A DNA stretch of 64,000 nt from Amborella trichopoda (taxonomy: Eukaryota > Streptophyta > Magnoliopsida > Amborellales > Amborellaceae), in the NCBI RefSeq assembly GCF_000471905.2, contig NW_006499905.1, positions 1,320,043-1,384,042 of the forward strand. Direction: 5' to 3'. Position numbers and translations under genes: made by a program. The notes under the pieces are model-generated. The model was not told the DNA's origin and did not search any database. It saw nothing but the letters and a program-made list of their open reading frames with translations. Positions 40,216 to 50,759 of the stretch are shown here, piece by piece; the stretch's first letter is position 1; each line of letters starts with the position of its first letter.

Positions 40216-42396
40216 ATAGAAATCCAATATTAATTAATCATATTATGTAACAAATAAATATTAACTTTTATGTTGAAATTAAATTAAATAATTTAATATA
40301 GAAATCCATTTGAATATTGAATTATAAAAAAAGCACTTTATGTTGATAAAATATATTTATAAAAAAAATTCAATAATTAAAAATAGAAATAATTTATTAT
40401 CAAGTTACCTTCAGTCTCGTCCAATGTTCTAAGCTAAAAGCAACTTCTTCAACAATGAGACTTGAACTACAAAACATCCAACTTCAAATAAAAAGTTGGC
40501 TCGGCAAGGCAACTGCATATAGAGAATGCAAACAAATGCCTATTCACACTCAAAGCATGTTAAATATCATGCATCACACGTGTGAAAAACTCATACATAC
40601 TTTGCATTGATCCTAATAAAAAAAAAATTATATGCCCCTGTAGGAGCATTTTGGACATCCGCTAAAATCCTATCTAAGAGCATTTTTAGAACTCCAAAAT
40701 TTGAAATGTGAACTTCTCGACGAAAGACAAAAGTAAAAAAGAATCCACATGCACTCTACAAGTGCTTGAAGAACATAAACGTATTTAAACAATTTGAAAG
40801 TTGGACTATCAAACTACCCAATGGTTATTTCTTTTTGTTGCTCTAAAGTCCATATTTCAAACAGCTCAAACACATAGTTTTTCTATGTTTTGGGTGGTTT
40901 GGAAATTAGAATTTCGACCTACCTAGATGCATCAGCTTTTTTGTACGTTAGGTTGTTTAAAAGTTAGACTTCAAATTGAAAGTTAAATAAGATTAAAAAA
41001 ATTTAAAAAAATAGAACCTCAACATAATACAATCATCGTATGAGTTTCTCTAAAAATTCTTTCGAAGTCCACCTTTTGCCCGAGGGAACAAATCTACTTC
41101 CTTTCATATATTGGAAAGGGGCATGGGTACGCCATTAAAACGGTCAAGTCTCTAAGAAAATCAGCCGGATCTGTCTTGAACCGGTTTGAATAAAGGAAAT
41201 TCCTTCGGAGTTGACTTTTGCCCGAAAGAGGGGTACCCATGCCCCTTTCCGATATATGAAAGGAAGTAGATTTGCTCTTTCGGGCCAGAAACCGGTCATG
41301 TCTCTAACAAAAATTGCCGGATCTGTCTTGAACCAGTTTTAATAAAAGAGAAGCAAGGGTCCCTCTTGAACCGGCCAAGTATCAAAACTCAAATGATTCA
41401 AAAGAGAAGCAAGAGTCCCCCTTGAACCGGCCAAGTCTTAAAACTAAAATGGCTAAAATCTTTCTTCAAGTGTATTTTTCCATTGTTTTTATTGAATTCT
41501 CACTTTTCGCAAACCCCAAACTAGGGACGTTTCAAATAACTGCGCGTGAAAGTTTCATGCAAGCTCTTGCTGATAAATAGGTCCCGGTTCTTCCTTTCAT
41601 CGTAAACCGTATTACAAACCATTGGGGCAAATAAATAGTGACATGACAAAACTTTGGGGTAAATAATTATGGGTTGAATAGAATTAGTGCAGGGGATGTT
41701 TTAAGAAAAAAAAACAAATAATACTAGTTTATAAGGCTGCCACTTTCAATTTTTTTTTCTAAGTTAGCACTATCCCTTTTCCTCATTATTAGCATAAATT
41801 TATTTATTTATTTTTCTAATGTCATTAAAACGCACTTGCAAATTCATGTTCCCAATTCTATATTTATTTGGCAAATTTTTTGCTTACTAAAAAACAAAGC
41901 TTCGAGATTAGGATTGGGGTCGTGTGGTATCACCACTTGTGCCCCAGTTAAAGTCTAGGCTTCTATTCTCACCTAACGTATTTAAAACCACTAACGATTT
42001 AAAAATAAAAAACAGTTACAGACTCGTCATCCCCACTAAATTATCCAAAAAAAAAAAAAAACTTCATCCAAAGAAAAAAGAAGAAACTTTAGAATAGTGA
42101 ATGCATGTGTGGTGAGAAAGTAGAGATGAAAGGTCATAGCATTTTCCTCGAAGGCCATTTTGGTTTAATAAAAAACACAATTGCTCATTGTGAGGGTTAT
42201 AAATTTTTTTTCTCTCTATTAAAACAAAGGTCCAAAATTATTATGCGGTTCCTTTTCTTTTTTGTTATAAAAATTTTAGTTAAAGATATCCATTTGTTGC
42301 AATGAGTTGCTTTTTACATCTTATTTTAATGTAATGAATAACAAACAATCAAATCAAACATGGCACCTGTTCTCATTATTTATGTATTTTTAGTAA
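40216..42396. other. Intergenic DNA with a fold-back pair; no gene
   Basis: AT-rich. It holds the inverted repeat 41078-41284 described separately. The stretch 40216-41050 shows diverged collinearity with 53520-54900. A GTCGTGTGGTATCACCACTTG phrase near 41930 superficially recalls a tRNA but lacks a cloverleaf. Confidence 0.45.
41078..41284. repeat. Inverted repeat, about 53-bp arms around a 100-bp spacer
   Basis: Arms 41078-41130 and 41232-41284 are nearly perfect reverse complements (core TCTACTTCCTTTCATATAT, GGAAAGGGGCATGGGTAC). The phrase CCGGATCTGTCTTGAACC is in addition directly repeated at about 41166 and 41317, and GAAGCAAG.GTCCC.CTTGAACC follows twice. Confidence 0.8.
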
Positions 42397-43039
42397 GGAT
42401 GAAGTTTCTATAGGGCCTAGGCTTTGTAAACACAAAATAAAGCCTTACCTCAAATGCTCATCTAGAAAGCACTTTGGGCATTGGAAACCTTCATGATGGC
42501 TCTAAAATCAATTTTTAATAAGCCACAAGCCGCACGCCTTTGATGCCATGGTCTTGGTGTCCAGTCCCTCTGTATCAGTCAGCAAGCGTAGAAAGAATTA
42601 CTTAGCTAAAATGCCAGCAAGTAGGTTGAGAACTACACGAGCTCTTTTGAGGCTGAAACGTCCTTTGTCCTTCATTTGCCGGAGACTATGGGGATCTAGG
42701 ATTTGATAACATTGACTGACGGGACTTCGAGGCAGGTATACCTACATCGACGGAACAAAGGCACGAGATTCCAACAACAAAATTTGAAACTCAAAAAATA
42801 GTACAAATCCATAGATATGTGAATACTTATTTCTAAGGTCAAATGGATGGTCTAGATGATTTGTTGCAATGTACACTATTTTTAGAATTTGAAATGCTAA
42901 TTTTTTCTTACAACGATCATGTTCAAGCTGAGATCATCGATTTAAAAAAAATTTAACACTTGAATTGTAATTTTTGATGAGTTAAGAGGTGAGGCTTTAC
43001 ATATTTTGATAGGACTGCAGCCCTATCAAACTATTTTCC
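42397..43039. mobile_element. Mutator-type MITE, copy H, carrying a foreign 259-bp insert (Pack-MULE-like)
   Basis: A 643-bp element between perfect 9-bp duplications TTTTAGTAA (42388-42396 and 43040-43048). The ends are GGATGAAGTTTCTATAGGGC on the left and, on the minus strand, GGAAAATAGTTTGATAGGGC on the right. Family sequence occupies both flanks. The middle (about 42518-42776) is unrelated, markedly GC-richer, and has a 61-codon open stretch from 42521 on the plus strand that I do not recognise. Confidence 0.7.
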
Positions 43040-43048
43040 TTTTAGTAA

Positions 43049-43985
43049 AGTAATGAAAATTATAATGCAATACAATCTTTTTTTTGGGAAATCTAAAAAA
43101 CTATATTTAAAATAAAAATATCCATTGAGTTTTTGAAATTTTTTAATGCCAGATCTTATCGATCCGGCCAATTCTCCAATCCGAAGCACTGATCCATGGA
43201 TCAAACATGGTTTTTGAGGCAATCCATTTTTTAAAACCTTGTTTTAACTATGTTGGAGTCACTTTTGATGAGAAATGTATGGGATAGGGACACGTTATTT
43301 GCTATGTTTTTATCACTCGAATGATGAGAAATGCATGTGACGGGGATGAGTTATTTAATATGTGTTGTGTCTCCTAAGTATGAGGGATTACTTATGGGGA
43401 AGTATACAATAGCCCAGGTGCATGGTAATAGTATAGTCAAAAGGGTCATGTATTGTTGTGGTGGGTCATACTTTCTTCATCACCGATGATTATTTCAGTG
43501 AAACGGTGATAAAGTTTTCCATAATTCGTTAGGTTATAATATGCTTCCTCTCTCTTTTAGTGCAACATTGAAAAGCCATGAAACTTATTGCCCCTTATGT
43601 TGAACGATGAATGTGAATGCTGCCACCATTGGAGTGTAGCAATAGCTAGCATGTTTTATTGGATATTCATAGACCATTCATTTCATATATTATTTTGACA
43701 AGGTTATATAAGAATGGAACTTGGGACGTAGTGCTATGAAAACCCAGCTGCTACCTTTTTTACCTAAGCCCAATTTCTCATTTTGTTCATTTGTTTATCA
43801 TGAGTTATTTTATTTTTCAGCTTTTGATACTGAAACCAAAGATAAATGCGGTGGAGCATCGGTAGAATTTATCAGGAGGGGGAAATGTTTTTCATGGGCC
43901 TCGCACTAGGCTTTGGCCCGAGCTAAGTAACTTGGCAGAGTAGTATAAAAAATGTTAAAAAAAGAAACAAAATAGAAAACAACAC
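43049..43985. other. Intergenic DNA; partly collinear with 54990-55430
   Basis: Phrases such as GATGAGAAATGTATGGGA, GGGATGAGTTATTTAA and AATAGTATAGTCA recur in the same order at 54990-55430. A SINE-like left end (ATGGAACTTGGGACGTAGTG) lies at about 43714. No gene. Confidence 0.4.
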
Positions 43986-44225
43986 AAAATATCTAAATAA
44001 TTGGGGATTATCTTGACCGTTTATTTTCAATATTTTTAAAATATTTACAAAAGAGATATGCTCAATCTATATCATTTTTTGAGCTTTTAAATTTCATAAT
44101 CACAGATGAAGATAGACTTTTAGATCATTATTGGGAATTTTCAACACCAAAACTACATCTTTTAGTAGTGTTTAAAGTTGTGCCTTACTTTGAATATTTA
44201 AGGTAGACACCTTATATAAACTGAA
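43986..44225. mobile_element. Mutator-type MITE family, copy I (left end missing)
   Basis: It has the family words TCTTGACCGTTTATTTTCAA, ACCAAAACTACATCTTTTAG and the right end GACACCTTATATAAACT, and abuts a MITE of the second family at 44226. Confidence 0.6.
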
Positions 44226-44504
44226 GGACACAGTTTCTACGAGTCCATGTAGAAATGAGTCACCTCATAAAAATTATTTTTGCGATGGATTTTTTGACCT
44301 AATTTTTAAAGACATGTAAACTCTAATATGGTGATCATGAATATGAAAAAATAAACAAATTTTGAAAATTAAAAATAATAGTTCTATTAAAAAAACATTT
44401 GGACTGTTAGTTTCAATTGTTTTTAGATAGGCCACCTATTTGCATTTATCTTAAGATGCATGCTTTATACCTCGGGGACTGCAAATGTAGAAATGAGGTC
44501 CCTG
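44226..44504. mobile_element. MITE of the second family, copy 3
   Basis: Left end GGACACAGTTTCTACGAGTCC and ATGTAGAAATGAGTCACC; right end (minus strand) GGGACCTCATTTCTACAT. The core TTAAAGACATGTAAACTCTAA and TGATCATGAATATGAAAAAA matches the copy at 21176-21464 in inverted orientation. Confidence 0.7.
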
Positions 44505-44994
44505 CCGCATGAAACAATTTGTCCTTTGGAAAATAAAGAATTTTTTGTAATTAGAAACAAATTTGGTATTTAATTAGAAACTAATGTGGTTTGAAGACTC
44601 GAAACAATTGAAATGAAGATATTATTATTATACTTTCTCATGGTTACCATATACAGTATTTGCTGGAAAAAGGGAGAGTACTTTTCTTTTGGGAGTTGGG
44701 TTTAGATGAGTAGAAAGATTAATTTGGATGGGTTTGACATAGGATAAAGATAACGATTTTATGTGGTTCAATTTATATAGAAAAATATGGAAAACAAAAG
44801 TCTTTCTTTCTTTCTTTTTTCCAAATATAATTGAGTGGGGGGCACATTGGACACAATTAGACCTAAAGTTTCTTTAACATGGTTTTTATTTTTGGGGCGG
44901 TCATAGCGCTTTCATGAGCCTCTTTTGCGTGTATAAATGTTATCCAATGGAAAATAAACTTTGTATGAGTTTCCACATGGAGAGAGCTTTTTTA

Positions 44995-45315
44995 GGGTAC
45001 ACCTAGAATTTACCTGATTTGGATTTGAAATCCAAATTCGGATCCTATTTGGATCCAAGTATTGATTCAATATTTGGATCCGACACATCGGATACGGATC
45101 CAAATAATAATTTGGATCGTATTTGGTTTCATGTGGATCCGATCCAGATCCGACCCAATTATTTTAAATATTATGTATTATTTTATATATACATATGTAT
45201 TATATAGTGGTATTTTATTGCTACATAGTATTTCATAGATATAAAACAATATATAGAGTAATTTTTTGGATCTGAACGGATCCAAATCCCATGCATAGTT
45301 TTTGGGTCCATATCT
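44995..45315. mobile_element. GGATCC-word non-autonomous element, copy 2
   Basis: Same design as 16600-16990: TTCGGATCCTATTTGGATCC on the left, an AT core with ATATACATATGTATTATATAG, and GGATCTGAACGGATCC on the right. Short frames on both strands here are shadows of the repeat. Confidence 0.65.
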
Positions 45316-46160
45316 TATTTCAAATGTGGTTATTTATGTTTTCTATCATTCTGACAAAAATTGGAAAGTGTTTTGGCTATAAATATTTATTTTTATATTT
45401 TTATTTTAATAAAATTCAAAAATACCTCTGGTCACAAACTCATAAAATCAATATTTTTTTGGTTACTTTTTAAACCACAATCACTTGTTTTTTTGTCAAA
45501 TTTTACTTTGAATACATTTTTATTATTTAAATTTTTTTTTATTTTCTCTTATAATTTTCAGCTGCTACAATACTCGGCCCTATTTGGGCCGAGTTACCCA
45601 GACTCGGTGAGTACTCGGCTAGTGATCGGCCCGAGTTGACTTTTAGAACATTGGTCAGATTACTCAGATGTACTGGTTCCTAATGTGATAATAAAGATCT
45701 CAATTTCTCAAGGAACCCACTACCAACCCAATTCAACTTGCTATTAAGCATTTTTAAAACAAAATATCTATGCTATATTATTTAGCCATATAGGTTCGTC
45801 CTCATCTTCCCCATCTTCAAGGAGAGAAAGATGGAGGGCGGGAGAGAAGTAGAGAGAGGAAATTGAGGGAGATATCATTAAAAATTTAGGATCTTCTCTC
45901 TCTATCCCCAAACCTATAAAACACAATCTCTCTCTCTCTAAAATCTCCAAATTGAGGGATATCATTAAAAATTTAGGATCTTCTCTCTCTATCCCCAAAC
46001 CTATAAAACACAATCTCTCTCTCTAAAATCTCCTCCTCTCTGGTTCTATACGGTGCTTCCAACTCTTTGCAGCAAAGTTTTCAAACCAAGTCTCCTTTCA
46101 ACTCTTTGCAACAAGGTTTTCAAAATAAGTCTCTCTCCTTTTGCATTCATTAAGGTACTC
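45316..46160. other. Non-coding region: ACTCGGCC-word patch, then CT-rich duplicated leader-like DNA
   Basis: 45565-45655 repeats ACTCGGCC / GGCCGAGT words and ends in TTTTAGAACATTGG. From 45880 to 46030 a unit of about 84 bp (ATTTAGGATCTTCTCTCTCT) is duplicated, followed by CAACTCTTTGCARCAA twice and CATTAAG|GTACTC, which looks like a leader exon with a donor, but no coding exon follows. Confidence 0.4.
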
Positions 46161-46318
46161 TTTTCTTTGTTGGGTTTATGTGGCTATTAAATACTGTATG
46201 AGAGCTTGTATAATTACTTTATATAGTGAAACATAAATTCAGTAGGAGTGTGGTCCTATATGGACCATCTAAGCAAATAATGTTTGCTAATACTAGACTG
46301 AGCTTAACGTGCTAGACT

Positions 46319-46795
46319 AGTCGGTTGGGAAAAACATATGTTATCTAGGCATAAAGATTAAACCGATAAGGTTATGATGACTCATCCATTGATGAGATCG
46401 GAGTATACTTGGATGAGTGAGCCCACTAATCGGTTAGAAAAAACACATATTACTTCGGCATAGAGATTAAACCGATAAGGGTTATGATGACTCATCCCTT
46501 GATGAGGTCGGAGTATGTTCGGATGAGTGAGCCGAAGGACTATATGACCTTTATGTGTGATGGTGCCCTCAGAGACAGGGTCAAAGCCTCATCCTTGCAC
46601 CATCATATGGTGTACATAATAGTTGTATCGAAAAAGCGAACCATAAAATCGAAGTATGCTATGATGAGTAAGCCGAAGGACTATGTAACCCTTGTGTGTG
46701 ATAGTGCTCTCAGAGACGAGGGCCAAAGCCTCATCCCTGTACCATCACATGGTGTACATAATAGTTCTATCGAAAAAGCGAACCACCTTTCATGG
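46319..46795. repeat. Two successive tandem duplications (units about 112 and 140 bp)
   Basis: The first unit (TTAAACCGATAAGG, TGATGACTCATCC, GATGAG.TCGGAGTAT, GGATGAGTGAGCC) is present twice at about 46320-46535. The second unit (GAGTRAGCCGAAGGACTAT, GTGATGGTGCCCTCAGAGAC, GGTGTACATAATAGTT, TATCGAAAAAGCGAACCA) is present twice at about 46520-46795. An open frame of 104 codons crosses both but reflects the repeat. Confidence 0.8.
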
Positions 46796-47744
46796 TGAGA
46801 GATTACCCTATGCATCATAAACATGTGGTTGCATCACGTCTAGGTGACCTTGGTTCGTATTTAAGGGATAACTTGAAATCCACATACTAGGATTACGTCC
46901 TCTTGTCTATTGGCTGACTTTAACGGCCCAATCATGAGCCCTTATAATAGACTGTGGGTTATTAGAACCGTTGGATCAGTTTAAGAAACCAAGTGTGGAT
47001 GGTGGTCCACAGTAGAAGGTGAAATACCCCAGTGTTTTATTATTGCTACATCATATGGATCCAATTCCCATTAAATGTTTTGATGTTATTTGATTTTTAG
47101 AATTGTTGTTTGAATTTTTCTGAATCTCTGAGTATTTTATTTTTGTGATTTGAATTAATAAAATCAGAAATATTGAATTTTCATTGTTTTAAATATTCAA
47201 ATGGAATTAATATTTATTTTTTATTTTTAAAAATTAATATTTTATTTTTAATATTTTATTATTGTATGGGGGTCCATTAGTATACATGGGCCAACATTGC
47301 AAGTTGGTGGGGTTCATGAGAGCCCACCTAGGGTGGAACGCCGCACCCCCTTCTACTTTCTAACTTTATAATTTATGTCCTCAAGCAAGTTGGACCTACC
47401 CTCTTCTACTTTCTAATTTATGTCCTCAAACAAGTTGGTTTGAGGCTTAAGAAATTGTGTTTTAGAAAGATTTAATTTTATGGAGCTTTTGAAATCATAG
47501 AAAGGTTTAATTTTATAGAGATTTTGAAATCAAACATGGACTTGCTTGAGGCTTAAGAAATTGTTATTTAAAAAGGTTTGATTTTTATGGATGTTTTAAA
47601 ATTAAACATGGAAGGAAATAAGAGATTTATGCATGAAATTGAAATGTACAATATTATAATTGATTATTTTCATAATTAATTTATTGATCGAAAATTGATT
47701 TAGAAAATGGTACGAATTCAATCTCCAACTATATGAAAACCCTT
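46796..47744. other. AT-rich intergenic DNA, no gene recognised
   Basis: Includes repeated phrases GTTTAATTTTATGGAGCTTTTGAAATC and GCTTAAGAAATTG (about 47440-47580). No domain or RNA gene is seen. Confidence 0.4.
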
Positions 47745-50024
47745 CTCATTGAAGCACTATATAAAAGGGTGCTCTCTACATACACCTGAATATCTCTCTT
47801 TTCTCTCTCACATCTCTCTCTCCCGTCCCTTAGAGGGCCCACTACACATAGTTGGATTTGTCTCTCTAATTTCACAAGGAGCACACCCCACATAGTTGGA
47901 TTTGTCTCTCTCATTTCATAAGGAGCACACCCCACCTATAGTGGATGTTCTCTCTCTCATCTTCTATCTCTCTCATGGCTTATAGGTTTTATGTGTGCCT
48001 ATGGGTAAAGGAGGGTTTAGTGTTGAGAACTCTCATTTAGGTGCTTTAAGTGCTTAAGGGGTTAAGAACAAAGTGCTTAAGGAGTTAAGAGCTTAGTTTG
48101 ATATCTAAGCATTTGATATGAATTTTTGTTCAATTGGAGGTTTGACCCATATACTTTTTCATATTGGAGATTGAGGTTGATGATTGATCCCGCGTCATTG
48201 GAATTGTCATTGTATTAAGTGCGGAAGGGGTTAAGAGCTTAGTTTGTGATCCAAGCCTTATGATACGAATTTTTATTCCATGGGTCATGCGCCATTAAAG
48301 GTGCCATTGGAGATGGTGTGTAGGGTGTATAGGCCCGGATATAAATTCTTGTTTTATTGGAGGTTTGGCCGATACGCTTTCCCATCTTGGAGATTTAGGA
48401 GATTTGTCCCATATGCTTTCTCATTTGGAGATTTGGGTATATCAGATACATTGGAGGTTTGGCCGATATGCTGTCACATCTTGGAAATTTAAGAGATTGT
48501 CCCATATGCTTTCCCATCTTAGATATTTAGGTGCATTAGAGATGGTGTGTCCGATATGTTTTCCTATCTTAGACATTTAGGTTGTATCGTGTACCACTGG
48601 AGATGGTGTGAGGGGTGTATGATCACCTTTCTTGCCGTACTTGTTGCTTTTATCTTTATTATCCCCATGCCTCTTGTGGTTTTAATTGATTAATGATATT
48701 CCCATGGTTAGTGCTGTGATTTTGATTGAAAAAGTGATTTTAGTGGCGTCAAGTTTTATTATTCTCAAACTTAGTATTGTGGTTTTGATTGATTAATGAA
48801 ATAGTGATTTTAGTGGCATAAAGTTTTAAATCAAAGTTTTATTTTTTTTTAAATCAATTTATTATAATAGACTATTTGTAAATGATCTAAAAAAAAAAAA
48901 TTTTATAGAATACCCATTGTCATGAGGAACAACGTGGATTATAGAACAGCCATGGCCATGAGGATCATCACCATCAGAGCAAATAATAGGAAAGACTAAA
49001 ATCTCTCTCTATCTACTCTCTCTATAAACTACCTAAACGGGAAACAGATCAAAAACGTCATATCTCCCGTAAAATCTCTCTGTCTAACAAATCAAAAACC
49101 TCATATCTCCCGTAAAATCTCTTTCTATCAAATGGAAACAAAATTAAAAACGGGAAACAAAATTATCGTTCTCCTTAAACCTCATATCTCCCGTAAAATC
49201 TCTCTCTATCAAATGGAAACAAATTAAAAACGGGAAACAAAATTATCCTTCTACTTAAAGGCCATGGTGTACTTTGAACTTGCGCTGAACTTCGTCACTT
49301 TAAAGGCCACGGTTGGTCTTAGAGAGAGAAATTATTTAGAGAGAGGAGCCAGAACTGGTTTTAGAGAGAATTTTTTTTAGAGAGAGGAGTCTGAACTTCC
49401 AATGCAAGATTAGAGTCCTCAAAGGGCACGGGTGGTTTTAGAGGGAGAAGTTTGAAATTCATGCAGGTTAGAGTTAAGAGTGAGAGCGGCTTTTGAGTTT
49501 AAAGTGCAAGGTTAGAGAGGCTATTCGGGTGTAGATCAAGAATAGTTCAGTAAGTATATTATGCTTCCTTTTCATTCATGGACTTGATGTTTTTGATACA
49601 AGAAGTATGACTTATTCTGGTATGTTTTGAATCTTTTGATATGAGAAACTGTAAGAACCACGAAAAATTTTCAGTTTTTCACTTGAAAAGGATCGAGGCA
49701 AACACAACCCCCTCTCTCTCTAGCTGCTCTTTCTACATGCGCTCTCTTTCTCTCTCTACAAGATTGATACTCATGCTCTTTCTACGAGCTCTCTTTCTCT
49801 CTCTACAAGATGGACGCCTCGCAGTCTCAAGGCTCTTTTTCCCATAAACCATCACATTAAATACTCTTCACACCAGCCCACCTCTCTCATTAAGGTATGT
49901 GCTATCTAGCCTATGTCCGGTTAATCGTTCCAATTTGGTTTTACTCTCATCTCATTTTAAGTTTTTTTTTTTTTTACTATAAGATAATACCTTACCATTA
50001 AGATATAAAAGGCAATTTATTAAA
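47745..50024 (+). other. Promoter-like TATA/CT-rich region followed by tandem repeats; no coding exon found
   Basis: CTATATAAAAGGGTGC at 47757-47772 is a good TATA box, followed by a CT-rich leader-like stretch and a duplicated 44-bp unit (CATAGTTGGATTTGTCTCTC, 47847 and 47891). 48290-48625 repeats CATTGGAGATGGTGTG and CCCATATGCTTTCYCATCTT. 49050-49250 repeats CATATCTCCCGTAAAATCTCT. A CT-rich patch at 49705-49895 ends CATTAAG|GTATGTG. It could be a non-coding transcript or a gutted retroelement; neither is proven. Confidence 0.35.
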
Positions 50025-50450
50025 AGATGCGGCTTCTATAACGTTGCAATTTTAAACAATCCAATTAAGGTGTACCTCCAAAGGTTGAAACCTTAAACAA
50101 TCCAATTAAGGCATACCTCCAAATTTTATCATAACATGTAATTTTGGTGTAAACATTCTTAAGATTATTTGAAAATCTATTTTTATCTCTAATTATAAAA
50201 TTTTAAGCTCCAAAAATAGTTAAAATCAAGTAGATCTATATACAAATGAAAGTCTTGAAAATAGACGGTCTAGATAATTTATTGCAAGATACACTATTTT
50301 TATGACTAAAAATATTTTTTTCTTTTCATATTCATACATCTCGATCAATTAAAGGGTCTTTCAATATTAAAACAACCTTTTCTTATGGATTTTTGAAGTG
50401 TATCTTTAATTTTACATTTTTAAGGTTTCAACCTTATATAAACTTTCTCC
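50025..50450. mobile_element. Mutator-type MITE, copy J
   Basis: A 426-bp element between near-perfect 9-bp duplications TTTATTAAA (50016-50024) and TTTACTAAA (50451-50459). Left end GGCTTCTATAACGTTGCAA; right end GTTTCAACCTTATATAAAC. The left end is partly duplicated (TTAAACAATCCAATTAAGG occurs twice). Confidence 0.75.
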
Positions 50451-50513
50451 TTTACTAAATTTAAAATTTAAGATATAGAGGGTATAACTTGTCAAAAAAA
50501 TTATGGTCATATG

Positions 50514-50647
50514 NNNNNNNNNNNNNNNNNNNNNNNNNNNNNNNNNNNNNNNNNNNNNNNNNNNNNNNNNNNNNNNNNNNNNNNNNNNNNNNNNNNNNNN
50601 NNNNNNNNNNNNNNNNNNNNNNNNNNNNNNNNNNNNNNNNNNNNNNN
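50514..50647. other. Assembly gap (134 N)
   Basis: Run of N about 110 bp upstream of the Ole e 1-like start codon. It hides part of that gene's promoter. Confidence 1.
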
Positions 50648-50759
50648 TCTCTTTAACATACACTCTCTCTTCTTTCACTTCTATTTAACATGTACTTTCT
50701 CTCATTTCACTTCTCTCACATTTAGTTCATTGTTTCTTTTTTGTTTTTCTTCAGCAACA

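Noticed and set aside
41920..41985. tRNA-like GTCGTGTGGTATCACCACTTG phrase
   Set aside because: No cloverleaf, no proper box B and no acceptor stem.
45768..46013. Minus-strand 81-codon frame with an internal repeat
   Set aside because: It is produced by an 84-bp tandem duplication of CT-rich DNA; the two halves of the peptide are copies of each other.
47729..48580. Frames of 68-71 codons on both strands
   Set aside because: They translate tandem phrases (GGRFGRYA-like) and show no domain.
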